Shown here in pieces: positions 1 through 8,689 of a stretch of 64,000 nucleotides of DNA. The translations under genes were made by a program, and so were the position numbers. The notes beneath the pieces were generated by a model. It did no database searches. It was not told the origin of the DNA and saw only the letters and a list, made by a program, of their open reading frames with translations. The stretch's first letter is position 1, and each line of letters starts with the position of its first letter. The DNA comes from Candidatus Gastranaerophilales bacterium (GTDB taxonomy: Bacteria; Cyanobacteriota; Vampirovibrionia; Gastranaerophilales; Gastranaerophilaceae): NCBI GenBank assembly GCA_944326605.1, contig CALVEM010000002.1:1-64000 (forward strand). Direction: 5' to 3'.

Positions 1-2
1 AT

Positions 3-272
3 ACTTGTATTCCTTCCGCTGATTTAGATTTGTACGGAAAAATGTTAAAAGTTACGCAAGAAAAATATTTGGGTATGGAATATAAACCTATCAGTACTGA
101 TAGTGTAAACCCTATTGATGACATTCTATCACCATATTTCAGGGATAACAATGTTAATAGGAGTAAGCTAAACAAAATTTTACTTTATGAAAATAAAAAA
201 ATTAAGATTGTAGAAGAGTATATTAAACAAGTTGAAAAACTACGTCCGACTAGTAATCAAAATATTTATTAG
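3..272 (+). CDS. C-terminal end of an unrecognised protein (partial)
   Basis: The frame is open back to the first base of the window, so this is the 3' end of a longer gene; about 89 codons are visible. No domain is recognised. The tail is lysine-rich and probably helical. An in-frame TTG at 30 could be a start, but the open frame upstream makes a truncated view more likely. It converges on and overlaps by 23 bases the end of the minus-strand M23 peptidase gene. Confidence 0.55.
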   Translation, partial: TCIPSADLDLYGKMLKVTQEKYLGMEYKPISTDSVNPIDDILSPYFRDNNVNRSKLNKILLYENKKIKIVEEYIKQVEKLRPTSNQNIY

Positions 273-1236
273 GATTTACCGGAGTTCCTTTATAAACTCC
301 TTCTCTTATTGTAATGTGTAAATGAGGGCCTTGTGAATGACCTGTATTTCCTGATTTTGCAATTATTTGTCCCTGTTTGATTTGTTCCCCTGCATGTACA
401 TTCCAAGATGATAAATGCCCGTATTCACTGGTTACAATTTTTCCATTTATTTTATGGGTAATTATAACATATTGCCCATATCCTTTAGGATCATTTGCAC
501 CTGCATAGTAAACAGTTCCATCGGCAACAGCTTTTATTGGGGTACCGACAGGTACTGCAATATCAATTCCATTATGGACGTGTGTACTTCGTTGTTCTCC
601 ATATTGTCCAACAATTGGCCCATTGCAAGGCTTTATCCATCTTTGTGATTGAGGCAGCGTTGGGGTTTTAGGTGCAGGATTAAGTTGTGGTGCTTTAGAT
701 GTTGGCTGAGGTGTCGAAGTTTGAGGATTCTGATTCTCAGATGAGATTCTATTAGTATTAGAATTTTCTTCTTTTGCTCTTTCAAAATCTCCGTTTGAAC
801 TTGTATCTTCCACAATTTCAACAGTACATTTGCAATTCGGGTGAGGACGTTCGGGAACTTCTTCATAAAAATCAAATTCTTTGCCATCTAAAGATTTGCA
901 TACATCACATGTATTCTCACTATTTTCAGAGTGCCAGATATATTTGTTATAACTAATACCGCCCTTTAAAAGAATAGTTTCAATATTTTCTTTTTCTTCC
1001 TGAGCATCCTGATTATAATTATTTTCATTCAGTTTTTTATATCTATGCAAGTATTTGCCAATACTTTGCAACTCACTAAATTTTTTCAAAATTTTATTTT
1101 TATCTTTTTGATTAAAAACAGGATTTGAATGATTTTTCAGTAAATTTTCCTGCGATTCGGATATATCATCTAATGTATTTTCTAATTGCCTGTCATGTTT
1201 TAGTGCTTGCTGAATTTTTTCTTTTAATTTCGCCAT
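250..1236 (-). CDS. M23 metallopeptidase with phage-head-type CxxC/HPxCxC motif
   Basis: The 328-residue protein has three parts. Residues 1-95 are charged and helical. Residues 101-140 carry W101, C110-x2-C113, DGKEF and HPNCKC (H132, C135, C137), the cysteine signature seen at the C-terminus of phage Mu gpF/SPP1 gp7-like minor head proteins. After a Pro/Gln/Thr-rich linker (about 155-198) comes a LytM/M23 peptidase domain with H221-x3-D225, H274 and the HLH pair H305/H307, the usual zinc ligands of peptidoglycan-cleaving endopeptidases. No signal peptide is visible, so export would need another route. ATG at 1236 has a good AAGGAAG site. The M23 domain is clear; the meaning of the fusion is inference (phage-derived lysin, contact-dependent effector, or wall remodeler). 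Confidence 0.85.
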   Translation of the reverse strand: MAKLKEKIQQALKHDRQLENTLDDISESQENLLKNHSNPVFNQKDKNKILKKFSELQSIGKYLHRYKKLNENNYNQDAQEEKENIETILLKGGISYNKYIWHSENSENTCDVCKSLDGKEFDFYEEVPERPHPNCKCTVEIVEDTSSNGDFERAKEENSNTNRISSENQNPQTSTPQPTSKAPQLNPAPKTPTLPQSQRWIKPCNGPIVGQYGEQRSTHVHNGIDIAVPVGTPIKAVADGTVYYAGANDPKGYGQYVIITHKINGKIVTSEYGHLSSWNVHAGEQIKQGQIIAKSGNTGHSQGPHLHITIREGVYKGTPVNPNKYFDY

Positions 1237-1480
1237 TTATATTTCTTCCTTATTATTGTACCGATATATTTGTATTAAATTTTTTAGTCGGCTGCTGTAA
1301 ATTTTTAAAACATTTGTATTATAACAATTATTTAAATTGCTTACTAGACAGTGTTTTCATCTACCTTTTAATAATAGTTGACATGAAAATCCATACGGCG
1401 ACATGTTTTAAGACAGATTTGACCGACAAAAATAATAAAATTTACAAAATTTTTGTAAAAATTTTGTTTAACATATGATG

Positions 1481-1593
1481 TGTCAAATTGATACAAAAAT
1501 CACCAGAAATACTTGATATTACTACAACATAGAGTAATATTGTAAATAGGATAAAATACATAATGGGAAAATCTTGGACATTATTTCGACTTC
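1481..1593 (+). repeat. Direct repeat flanking fic, copy 1
   Basis: About 113 bp closely matching 2727-2838, with conserved stretches such as AGGATAAAATACATAATGGG. One-base indel between copies in the first 26 bases. The two copies bracket the fic gene and its promoter. Confidence 0.85.
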
Positions 1594-1606
1594 TTATACA
1601 AATATC

Positions 1607-1660
1607 TTGACAATCAGATAAGAATAATATACTATTAGGTCATATTAGGTCTAATTAGGT
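1607..1660 (+). promoter_or_regulatory. fic promoter with three ATTAGGT tandem motifs
   Basis: TTGACA at 1607-1612 is followed by TACTAT at 1630-1635 (17-bp spacer) or TATACT at 1628-1633 (15-bp). ATTAGGT occurs at 1634-1640, 1644-1650 and 1654-1660, exactly 10 bp apart, covering the -10 edge and start region on one DNA face; the last copy supplies a weak Shine-Dalgarno. This is the geometry expected for a repressor site; the repressor is unknown. Confidence 0.55.
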
Positions 1661-1666
1661 ATTATT

Positions 1667-2722
1667 ATGCTTGAAAATTTTGATATCAAAATAAACAACC
1701 AAATGCTCACTATCATCTCTGAAATAGATGAATTTAAGGGAAGTTGGAAATTACTGGGACAAATGGCACCTGAAAAATTACAGGCTTTGAAAAAAGTTGC
1801 AACGATTGAAAGCGTTGGTTCTTCGAACAGAATTGAAGGTAACAAACTTTCAGATAAACAAGTTGAAGAACTTTTATCAAGAATTAATAAACAATCTTTT
1901 GCTAACCGTGACGAGGAAGAAGTTGCCGGATACGCAAAACTTGCGGATACAATTTTTGAAGATTGGGAAGTAATTCCACTGTCCGAAAATTATATAAAGC
2001 AGCTGCATAAAATTTTATTGGAGTATTCTTCAAAAGATGAAAAACACAAAGGAGAATACAAGAAAATTTCGAACGCTGTTGCTGCCTATGATAGCAATGG
2101 TAAAGAGCTTGGAGTTGTTTTTGAAACGACAACGCCTTTTGAAACACCTTTAAAAATGCAAGAACTTATTGAATGGACTAATAAAAATTTGGCTGATAGA
2201 TTTTCTCATCCGTTAATTGTTATTGGAATTTTTGTTGTTAACTTTCTTGCAATCCATCCGTTTCAGGATGGAAATGGCAGACTTTCAAGAGCGTTAACCA
2301 ATCTATTATTGCTCAAATCCGGTTACGCTTATGTTCCTTATAGTTCTACTGAGTCAATAATTGAAGATAATAAAGAGGGATATTATAGAGCTTTAAGGCA
2401 AACACAAACTACTTTAAATTCTGAGCCAAATTACGAACCATGGTTAATGTTTTTCTTGAAAACTTTGCAAAAGCAAAAAATCAGATTAGAGTACAAATTA
2501 GAACATACTGAAATTAAAAAACTTTCAAATCTTGATTTACCTGAAGTGTCTGCAAAAATTATGGAAGTTTTTGAAAAAAAAGATCGTGCAACAATTTCAG
2601 AACTATCTGAAATGACAGGTACAAATATTAATACAATCAAAAAACACCTCGCGAACCTTGTTGAAAACAATTATTTGATAAAACACGGTAAAACTCGTGG
2701 TGCATGGTATACAAAAAATTAA
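1667..2722 (+). CDS. Fic family protein (class II, N-terminal inhibitory helix, C-terminal wHTH)
   Basis: A 351-residue Fic-domain AMP (or other NMP) transferase predicted to modify a target hydroxyl from a nucleotide triphosphate. The catalytic loop HPFQDGNGR is complete at 197-205. S53-x3-E57-G58 in SSNRIEGN is the (S/T)xxxE(G/N) inhibitory motif that in class II Fic proteins obstructs ATP binding through its glutamate. Residues ~290-351 form a winged helix-turn-helix, as in many stand-alone bacterial Fic proteins, so it may bind its own control region. It is a single gene flanked by direct repeats, with an XRE regulator gene downstream on the other strand; no classical antitoxin gene is adjacent. 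Enzyme family sure; target unknown. Confidence 0.93.
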   Translation: MLENFDIKINNQMLTIISEIDEFKGSWKLLGQMAPEKLQALKKVATIESVGSSNRIEGNKLSDKQVEELLSRINKQSFANRDEEEVAGYAKLADTIFEDWEVIPLSENYIKQLHKILLEYSSKDEKHKGEYKKISNAVAAYDSNGKELGVVFETTTPFETPLKMQELIEWTNKNLADRFSHPLIVIGIFVVNFLAIHPFQDGNGRLSRALTNLLLLKSGYAYVPYSSTESIIEDNKEGYYRALRQTQTTLNSEPNYEPWLMFFLKTLQKQKIRLEYKLEHTEIKKLSNLDLPEVSAKIMEVFEKKDRATISELSEMTGTNINTIKKHLANLVENNYLIKHGKTRGAWYTKN

Positions 2723-2726
2723 ATTA

Positions 2727-2838
2727 TGTCCAATTGATAAGTTTATCTTGAAAATACTTGATATTACTATAATATAGAGTAATACTATAAATAGGATAAA
2801 ATACATAATGGGAAAATTTTGGACATTGTTGCGACTCC
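2727..2838 (+). repeat. Direct repeat flanking fic, copy 2
   Basis: Second copy of the element at 1481-1593, beginning 4 bases after the fic stop codon. Both copies contain ATGGGAAAA(T/A)... open frames that quickly end, so a decayed gene start or a duplicated regulatory region are both possible. Confidence 0.85.
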
Positions 2839-2877
2839 CGTTCGCTCCAATTTTTATCATTTACAAGCTTAATTTAA

Positions 2878-3237
2878 TTAAATTAAATTTTTATGTGCAT
2901 CTATTTGTAAAAGTCCGTTATGGATTGAATTTATTACCTCTTTATATAAAATTAATTCTCTTTCGTTACAATTTATTATTTTTTCGATTAATGCATTTTT
3001 ACACGCATCAGATACTGCAGAAGGATTAAAACCGAATTCTCGCAGATCAATTTGCAATGCCTCTGCAAGCAGAAAAAAACTTTTTAAAGATGGAATATAA
3101 CATCCGCTTTCTATTCGCGAGATATGCTGTTCTGTCAAATCAACTTTTTTCGCAAGTTCTGCCTGCGTCATTCTCAACTGTTTTCTGTGATATTTTATTC
3201 TTTCAGCCAAATAAGCTTTGTTGTCAAATTTCATCAT
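2878..3237 (-). CDS. XRE/Cro-family transcriptional regulator
   Basis: 119 residues with an N-terminal HTH_3 domain at about 12-67 (typical RMTQAELAKKV and the recognition-helix run LTEQHISRIESG) followed by a short helical C-terminal part of unknown role. It is transcribed away from the glycosyltransferase that begins at 3393, sharing a 155-bp divergent region, and towards the repeat behind fic. It probably regulates itself and one neighbour; which one cannot be told from the sequence. Confidence 0.88.
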   Translation of the reverse strand: MMKFDNKAYLAERIKYHRKQLRMTQAELAKKVDLTEQHISRIESGCYIPSLKSFFLLAEALQIDLREFGFNPSAVSDACKNALIEKIINCNERELILYKEVINSIHNGLLQIDAHKNLI

Positions 3238-3392
3238 ACCAATAATCTCTAAAATTTATTATTTATGATGCATTTACTTATTTGAAGGACATTTAATGTG
3301 TAAGAATATAGAAAACTTAATATATTATTGTATACGTATATTATTGCATGATAATATAATGCTTGCACATAGTTAAGTGGGATTAATTTTTT

Positions 3393-4457
3393 ATGGGTGA
3401 TTATTGTAATTTTTTAGATGAATTGACTGAGGAACTAATAGCCGCCCCCCCCCCGAGTTCACAAAACTTAACATCTCCTGATATTTCAGTTATTATTCCG
3501 GCTTATAATACTGCTGATTATATTGTTGAGTGTCTGCGTTCAGTAGTTAACCAAACATTGAAAAATATTGAAATTCTTGTTGTAGATGACGGTTCAACAG
3601 ACAAAACAAATTCTGTTGTTAAAATGTTCATGCAATACGATTGGCGCATAAAACTTATTACACAAAGAAATCAGGGACCGGGAATTGCAAAAAATAATGC
3701 CATAAAAATAGCCCGAGGTAAATGCATAGCATTTATTGATAGTGATGATATTCTTGAGTATGACGCATTAGAAAAAACATACAAAATATACGAACAAACT
3801 AAATCTGATATTGTTATATTCGGGGCCTACGGGCTATGCAAAGGCAAAAAAACTAAATGCCATTACAGCATAAAAAGAGTACCGAAAAGACTTTTAGGGA
3901 AAACGCTAACTCCATTTAGTGCAAAAGACACAATGTTTAAATTACCTGTTATTGCCATGTGCAAACTATATGACAGAAAATTTTTAATTGAAAATAATAT
4001 TCTTTTTCAAGAAGTAAAAAAAGGCGAAGATCAGTTATTTTTTGTAAAATCCATTCTGATGGCAAATAAACTTTATATTATTAATCAAAATTTATACGGC
4101 TACAGAAAAGACCGAAAAGATTCTTTGACATACTCAAAACTCAAAAAAGACAATTCCGTGATATTAAATTTTTACGCAATTGAAAAATTTTTACAAACAT
4201 ATAATATAAATTATGATATCAAACTTAAAATTTTGAATAAATATTTTAACAAATGCGTTTCATGGCTTGGCAAATGTGAAAAGAGTTACAGAAACGATTA
4301 TTTTAATGAACTGAGAAAACTTATTGTATATTTGCAGGAAAATCATCCGGAATTATCCAGCGTAAACATAAAATTATCACCGTACAGTAAATATCTTATT
4401 ATAAAATTCAAATTGTTATACTTATTATTAAGGAGAAAACTGAATGGAAACAAATAA
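3393..4457 (+). CDS. Family 2 glycosyltransferase, putatively phase-variable
   Basis: 354 residues. A GT-A domain begins at residue ~30: VIIPAYNT, nucleotide-binding DDGSTD at 65-70 and the metal-binding DSDD at 116-119. The first 28 residues precede the domain and contain three prolines (19-21) encoded by a run of ten C. One C fewer gives TAA, one C more gives TGA, within about ten codons, so tract length decides whether the enzyme is made. First of three consecutive glycosyltransferases; overlaps the next gene by 14 bases. The C-terminus (~300-354) is basic and hydrophobic, suggesting membrane attachment. Transfers a sugar to a surface glycan; donor and acceptor unknown. Confidence 0.9.
   Translation: MGDYCNFLDELTEELIAAPPPSSQNLTSPDISVIIPAYNTADYIVECLRSVVNQTLKNIEILVVDDGSTDKTNSVVKMFMQYDWRIKLITQRNQGPGIAKNNAIKIARGKCIAFIDSDDILEYDALEKTYKIYEQTKSDIVIFGAYGLCKGKKTKCHYSIKRVPKRLLGKTLTPFSAKDTMFKLPVIAMCKLYDRKFLIENNILFQEVKKGEDQLFFVKSILMANKLYIINQNLYGYRKDRKDSLTYSKLKKDNSVILNFYAIEKFLQTYNINYDIKLKILNKYFNKCVSWLGKCEKSYRNDYFNELRKLIVYLQENHPELSSVNIKLSPYSKYLIIKFKLLYLLLRRKLNGNK
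3445..3454 (+). repeat. C10 homopolymer tract in glycosyltransferase codons 18-21
   Basis: Ten consecutive C followed by GA, inside the reading frame. The frame is ON at this length; both alternative frames stop within ten codons. Same length and same following GA as the three other C10 tracts of the window. Confidence 0.9.
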
Positions 4458-5352
4458 TATAAAAGTATCAATTATAGTCCCTGTTTATAATGTGGAGAAA
4501 TTTTTAAGCAAATGTCTTGACAGCCTTATAAATCAGACATTAAAAGAGATAGAAATTATATGTATTAATGACGGTTCAAAGGATAATTCGCCCAAAATTC
4601 TAACTACGTACGGACAAAAAGACAACAGAATAAAAATAATTAATCAAAAAAATCAAGGACTAAGCGCAACACGTAATAACGGGATAAGAATTGCGGCAGG
4701 AGAATATATTGGTTTTGTAGATTCTGATGACTGGGTTGATTTTAACTATTTTGAAAAACTTTATAACGCAGCGAAAAAATATGACAGCGATATAGCTGCA
4801 GGTGATTTTTACAGACAGGGTAAAATTCTAAAATCTAAAAAACTGAAACTTCTAAAAGAAGAATTTTTTACAAATACAACAATAAAAGCCAAACAAGTTT
4901 TAGTTCCAAAATATAACTATGTCTGGAATAAGTTATATAGAACAACCTTTTTATTACAAAATAATTTTTTCTTTCCGGAAGGTAAATTATATGAAGATAT
5001 GTATTGGACGATAAGAATTATCAATAATTCAAACGGACTTGTAACGGTTCCAAATACCTTTTATCATTATCGCAAAGTTCCAGGCTCAATAGTAACTCAA
5101 AAATCCATAAATTATCAAATTGACAGATTTAAAGCGGAAAAAGATATGCTTGATTATATGAAAGAGAAAAACATTCCAATACTTGTGAATTATAAATACG
5201 GGCAAAAAGAAAGGCTTAAAATTTTAGGAATGACTTTATTTAGAATAGAACATTATTATCCGAATATAACTAAATATAAGCTATTTGGTTTTATTAACCT
5301 GTTTTCACTTGAAAGAAATTATCTTGAGAACAACGAAGGTTTAGTAAAATGA
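4444..5352 (+). CDS. Family 2 glycosyltransferase
   Basis: 302 residues, GT-A fold: IIVPVYNV at 10-17, NDGSKD at 42-47, FVDSDDW at 91-97 (DXD-type metal site). AAGGAG eight bases before ATG. It overlaps the previous glycosyltransferase by 14 bases and the next gene by 4 (ATGA), so the three genes are translated as a unit. Likely adds one sugar to the capsule or O-chain; specificity cannot be read from the sequence. Confidence 0.92.
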   Translation: METNNIKVSIIVPVYNVEKFLSKCLDSLINQTLKEIEIICINDGSKDNSPKILTTYGQKDNRIKIINQKNQGLSATRNNGIRIAAGEYIGFVDSDDWVDFNYFEKLYNAAKKYDSDIAAGDFYRQGKILKSKKLKLLKEEFFTNTTIKAKQVLVPKYNYVWNKLYRTTFLLQNNFFFPEGKLYEDMYWTIRIINNSNGLVTVPNTFYHYRKVPGSIVTQKSINYQIDRFKAEKDMLDYMKEKNIPILVNYKYGQKERLKILGMTLFRIEHYYPNITKYKLFGFINLFSLERNYLENNEGLVK

Positions 5353-6431
5353 GTATACCTAAAATTATTCACTATTTTTATGACGATGTAAATATCTGGA
5401 AGAAAAATCAAAAATCTCAGGTAAGAATGTGCATAAATTCATGGCTGAAATATTGTCCGGATTACAAACTTATGCTATGGCATGATAAAATGCCGGAGTT
5501 TCAAGATATTTTAAAAAGGTCAGAATTTGTCAGAAGAGCATATAAATTAAAATTATGGGCATTTGTATCAGACTACGTAAGACTGTATGCCCTGAATAAA
5601 TACGGAGGGATTTATCTTGATACGGATGTCGAACTTTTAAAAAATTTTGATGATCTTCTTGAAAACAAATTTTTTACAAGCATAGAAGGTGACATTCTGA
5701 ACGGTAAAAATATTCCCGAGCCTGCGATAATGGGCGGAATAGCAAATCATCCCGTTTTTAAAGAAACAATGAAAATCTATGAAACTGAAGAAATTTTTAA
5801 AACAAGATACTGTATCGCAAACATAATACTTCAAAAAACTTTATTAAAATTATATGATTTTAATAAAATAAATTACACTGCTTTAGAATATGAAAAACTT
5901 GCAGAAAAATATTACAACAAAAAAACAAAAAAAATTACATTAGATAATTTTACACTATATAAAAATCAAAAAATTTTTAGAGATAAAAATAATGAAATTG
6001 CTATTTATCCGAGTGAATATTTTTGCCCTACATGGGGTAAATTTCAAACACAGGCATTTACGTGGAATACCGTTGCTATACACTGGAATCAAAGTTCATG
6101 GTGGGACAATGATGAAAAAATGCATCAATTAATATCAGGTAATATTGCGGATAAAGATTCTAACTTAAAACAAATTTTTTATTTCGCCGGATTAATTCCG
6201 CTATTATATTCAGATACAAAACTTATTAACAAAGATAAAAATATCAAAATTTATAAATTATTTAATATTATTCCTTTAATCAAGACAACAAAAAACAAGG
6301 ATAAAATACGTTGTTATCTTTTTAATTTTTTACCTCTATGGAAAATAAAAAATTATCACTGCGACAAAATGCACTATCTGTTTCAGACAATTCCGCTATT
6401 TAGAATAAAAGAAACTTACTACAAAAACTAA
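5349..6431 (+). CDS. GT32-like glycosyltransferase (DXD sugar-binding family)
   Basis: 360 residues. The N-terminal 120 residues match the Gly_transf_sug/OCH1-type pattern: IPKIIHYF start, SDYVRLYAL, then KYGGIYLDTDVE with the DXD motif D91-T-D93. Such enzymes (capsular polysaccharide synthesis proteins, LPS mannosyl- or galactosyltransferases) use a nucleotide sugar and a metal ion. The last ~100 residues contain imprecise FxxxPL(L/F) repeats (FNIIPLI, FNFLPLW, FQTIPLF), possibly amphipathic membrane-binding turns. Starts within the stop of the preceding GT2 gene. Confidence 0.87.
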   Translation: MSIPKIIHYFYDDVNIWKKNQKSQVRMCINSWLKYCPDYKLMLWHDKMPEFQDILKRSEFVRRAYKLKLWAFVSDYVRLYALNKYGGIYLDTDVELLKNFDDLLENKFFTSIEGDILNGKNIPEPAIMGGIANHPVFKETMKIYETEEIFKTRYCIANIILQKTLLKLYDFNKINYTALEYEKLAEKYYNKKTKKITLDNFTLYKNQKIFRDKNNEIAIYPSEYFCPTWGKFQTQAFTWNTVAIHWNQSSWWDNDEKMHQLISGNIADKDSNLKQIFYFAGLIPLLYSDTKLINKDKNIKIYKLFNIIPLIKTTKNKDKIRCYLFNFLPLWKIKNYHCDKMHYLFQTIPLFRIKETYYKN

Positions 6432-6497
6432 GTTTTTCGTATGTTCTTGATTTTATAAATTTATTTCATTATTATGTAAATAGAAAGTAAGATATTT

Positions 6498-7304
6498 ATG
6501 AAATCAATAAAAGAAGTTTCTCTTGAATCAAAAATTTTAAAAAGACTTGAAAATTTGCCTAACTGCACTAAATTGGTTACATACCTCTTTGCAGATGAAG
6601 AGTTGCAGGAAATGCAGGATTACGCAAACAATGTTTCCATAAAAAGACTGGGCTATAATGACCACGGTCCCGTACACATGAGACAGGTCGCAGGAAACGC
6701 TATTAAAATGCTTAATCTGCTTAAAGATGCAAACATTAAAACTTCACTTGAAACAGAAGAAGTTGGAACTTTTGAAGACAGCATGTGTGCTGTAATTCTT
6801 GCAGGTCTTATGCACGATTTAGGGATGATGATAGGCAGACAGGGGCATGAAGATATGTCAGCCCTTTTAGCCCAGCCGATTATCAAAAGAACATTGCAGC
6901 ATGTTTTTCCTGACGATCTGCACAAAAGAGTTGTTATAAAATCACTTGCAACAGAAGCAATAGTCGGGCACATGTCATCAAAAAAAATTCACTCTATAGA
7001 AGCAGGGATTTTATTAATAGCAGACGGGTGCGATATGACAAAAGGCAGAGCGAGAATTCCTATGGCAATAAACACAACCCCGCGCGTAGGCGACATCCAT
7101 AAATACTCTGCAAATGCCATAAACAGAATAGGCATCCACCACGGACACAACAAACCAATAAGAATTGATATTGAAATGTCAGGTGATGTCGGATTTTTCC
7201 AGATTGAAGAAGTTCTGCTTACCAAAATTGAATCAAGTCCGGCAAAACAATATGTAGAGCTTTATGCCGGTGTCGAAGGTCAGGAAAGCAAAAGATACTT
7301 GTAA
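6498..7304 (+). CDS. HD-domain metal-dependent phosphohydrolase
   Basis: 268 residues, cytosolic. HD-superfamily signature: H60 in GPVHMRQV, the doublet H106-D107 in GLMHDLGM, H117 in GRQGHED, and further histidines at about 158 and 167. The spacing fits HD hydrolases acting on nucleotides or cyclic dinucleotides. No GYP motif is visible, so an HD-GYP phosphodiesterase is not supported. 66 bases after the GT32 gene and same strand, but gene-end convergent with wzz; no clear ribosome binding site. Substrate unknown. Confidence 0.85.
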   Translation: MKSIKEVSLESKILKRLENLPNCTKLVTYLFADEELQEMQDYANNVSIKRLGYNDHGPVHMRQVAGNAIKMLNLLKDANIKTSLETEEVGTFEDSMCAVILAGLMHDLGMMIGRQGHEDMSALLAQPIIKRTLQHVFPDDLHKRVVIKSLATEAIVGHMSSKKIHSIEAGILLIADGCDMTKGRARIPMAINTTPRVGDIHKYSANAINRIGIHHGHNKPIRIDIEMSGDVGFFQIEEVLLTKIESSPAKQYVELYAGVEGQESKRYL

Positions 7305-7309
7305 AATCT

Positions 7310-8680
7310 TTATACTAAAACTTCAACCGCAACATTTTTCTTCATCTCTGAAAACATTGTTTTAATCTGCTTGTAGAGTTTGGAATTTGTTTTACCAATT
7401 GATGCTAAAATAACGATTTCATCAGAATTTTTAATATTTTGAACAAAATCTTCCGTTATATCAGCTTTTACCAGATTGACATTTTTATACGTCTGCAACT
7501 GTTCAACAATATTTTGCGGAATATTTTCAAACACTGTAATTGAAACTTTTTTATCCTGGTTAGCCAGAAGAAACAGTTTCAAATCAGAAAAATCGTTTTC
7601 GAAATTGTAAATTATATTTTCGCTAAGCATGGAATATGAAAGTTTTTTATCCGTATTTTCCGCAAAAATAACCGCAAATAATGAAGCAAGAAATCCAAAA
7701 ACAATTCCAAGCAATATATTAATTAAAAGTTTTGGTGATGAATATTCAAAATCTCTTAGTTTTTGCGGTTCTTTAAGAACAAGAACTTTTGAAGAATCTG
7801 ACATTTCATCAACCATTTTTGCCCATTCGAGTTTTGAAGAAAGTGCTGCAAGTTTTTCAGCCTGTTCAGTCACTTCAATTCTTGATTTCTGACCGGCGAT
7901 TACCTGACCTTTAAGATTTGCCATCGCCTGCTGAGCTGATTTTGAAAAAGCACTCATCGCTGAAATGTTTCCTGTGCTGACCATAGACTGTTCAGGCAAA
8001 CCGTTTACATTTTTAACTTTTTGATTTAATACCTGCTTAGTTTTGTTATATTCTCTTTCAATAATCTCTTTATCGGACTTGGATTTTTCACTGTTTAGTT
8101 GTTTATGAAGCTCTATATAATTATTTATAATAGAATTTACTACATTATATGCAAGCTCAGGATCTTTGCTTTTGTATTCAATAGTTATAACATTTGTCCC
8201 CTTTTTATTTTCAAAAGAAATATTTTTTTTCAAAAAGGCTTTTGTAGAAATATATTCGCCTTCTTTTTTATTCGGAAATATCCCAAAAAGTTTTTTACAA
8301 ACCAGATTATTTTCCCTGATAACTTTATCAATAACCAGAGGAGATTGCATTAATTCAAGCTCGTTTGTCAAAGCTCCGCCTCCGCCTGCCATTAAAGCAG
8401 CCATGCCGCCACCGGCGCCACCGAGTTCTTCTATGGCATAAGGATTAATCTCCATCATATTAGAATTGTTGGCTTTGTTTACATATAAGTCTGATTCAAC
8501 TTTATATTTTTTAGGCATAATAAAAGTCAAAGCAACAAAAATAACCAATATAAGTGTAAATGTTTTAACAATTAAAGATCTTCTACTCCACAAAGCAAAA
8601 AGTATTTTTTTTATATCAATAGTCAATTCTTCATCTAACTCATCCTGAGGGATATAATAATTTATAGGCTGCTGTTGCAT
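7310..8680 (-). CDS. Wzz-type polysaccharide chain-length/co-polymerase protein
   Basis: 456 residues. Wzz/GumC layout: first membrane segment at ~34-52 after a cytosolic tail, a long periplasmic part with coiled-coil stretches (~185-295), and a second membrane segment around 323-342 preceded by PQKLRDFEYSSPKLLINI (proline-rich turn of the family). About 110 residues follow inside the cell; the end, DEIVILASIGKTN... to VEVLV, resembles the last strands of a BY-kinase/ParA-like fold, but no Walker A motif is present, so any kinase part is degenerate. Last gene of the ten-gene glycan operon. AAGGAG precedes the ATG. Periplasmic glycine/alanine-rich insert (GGAGGGMAALMAGGGG) near residue 90. Confidence 0.88.
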   Translation of the reverse strand: MQQQPINYYIPQDELDEELTIDIKKILFALWSRRSLIVKTFTLILVIFVALTFIMPKKYKVESDLYVNKANNSNMMEINPYAIEELGGAGGGMAALMAGGGGALTNELELMQSPLVIDKVIRENNLVCKKLFGIFPNKKEGEYISTKAFLKKNISFENKKGTNVITIEYKSKDPELAYNVVNSIINNYIELHKQLNSEKSKSDKEIIEREYNKTKQVLNQKVKNVNGLPEQSMVSTGNISAMSAFSKSAQQAMANLKGQVIAGQKSRIEVTEQAEKLAALSSKLEWAKMVDEMSDSSKVLVLKEPQKLRDFEYSSPKLLINILLGIVFGFLASLFAVIFAENTDKKLSYSMLSENIIYNFENDFSDLKLFLLANQDKKVSITVFENIPQNIVEQLQTYKNVNLVKADITEDFVQNIKNSDEIVILASIGKTNSKLYKQIKTMFSEMKKNVAVEVLV

Positions 8681-8689
8681 AATTTCTCC

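Larger units (their letters stand above)
1237..1666. other. 430-bp non-coding stretch upstream of fic
   Basis: AT-rich. It contains the first copy of a ~110-bp direct repeat (from 1481), a short inverted repeat ACAAAATTTTTGT near 1444-1456, and the fic promoter with three 10-bp-spaced ATTAGGT motifs. A plus-strand open frame from 1125 crosses it but lacks a ribosome binding site and overlaps the M23 gene, so it is not called. Confidence 0.6.

Noticed and set aside
1125-1478. 117-codon plus-strand open frame
   Set aside because: Overlaps the start of the M23 gene, has no ribosome binding site and a composition like translated AT-rich spacer.
6498-7304. HD-GYP cyclic-di-GMP phosphodiesterase
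   Set aside because: HD residues are present but no GYP motif was found.
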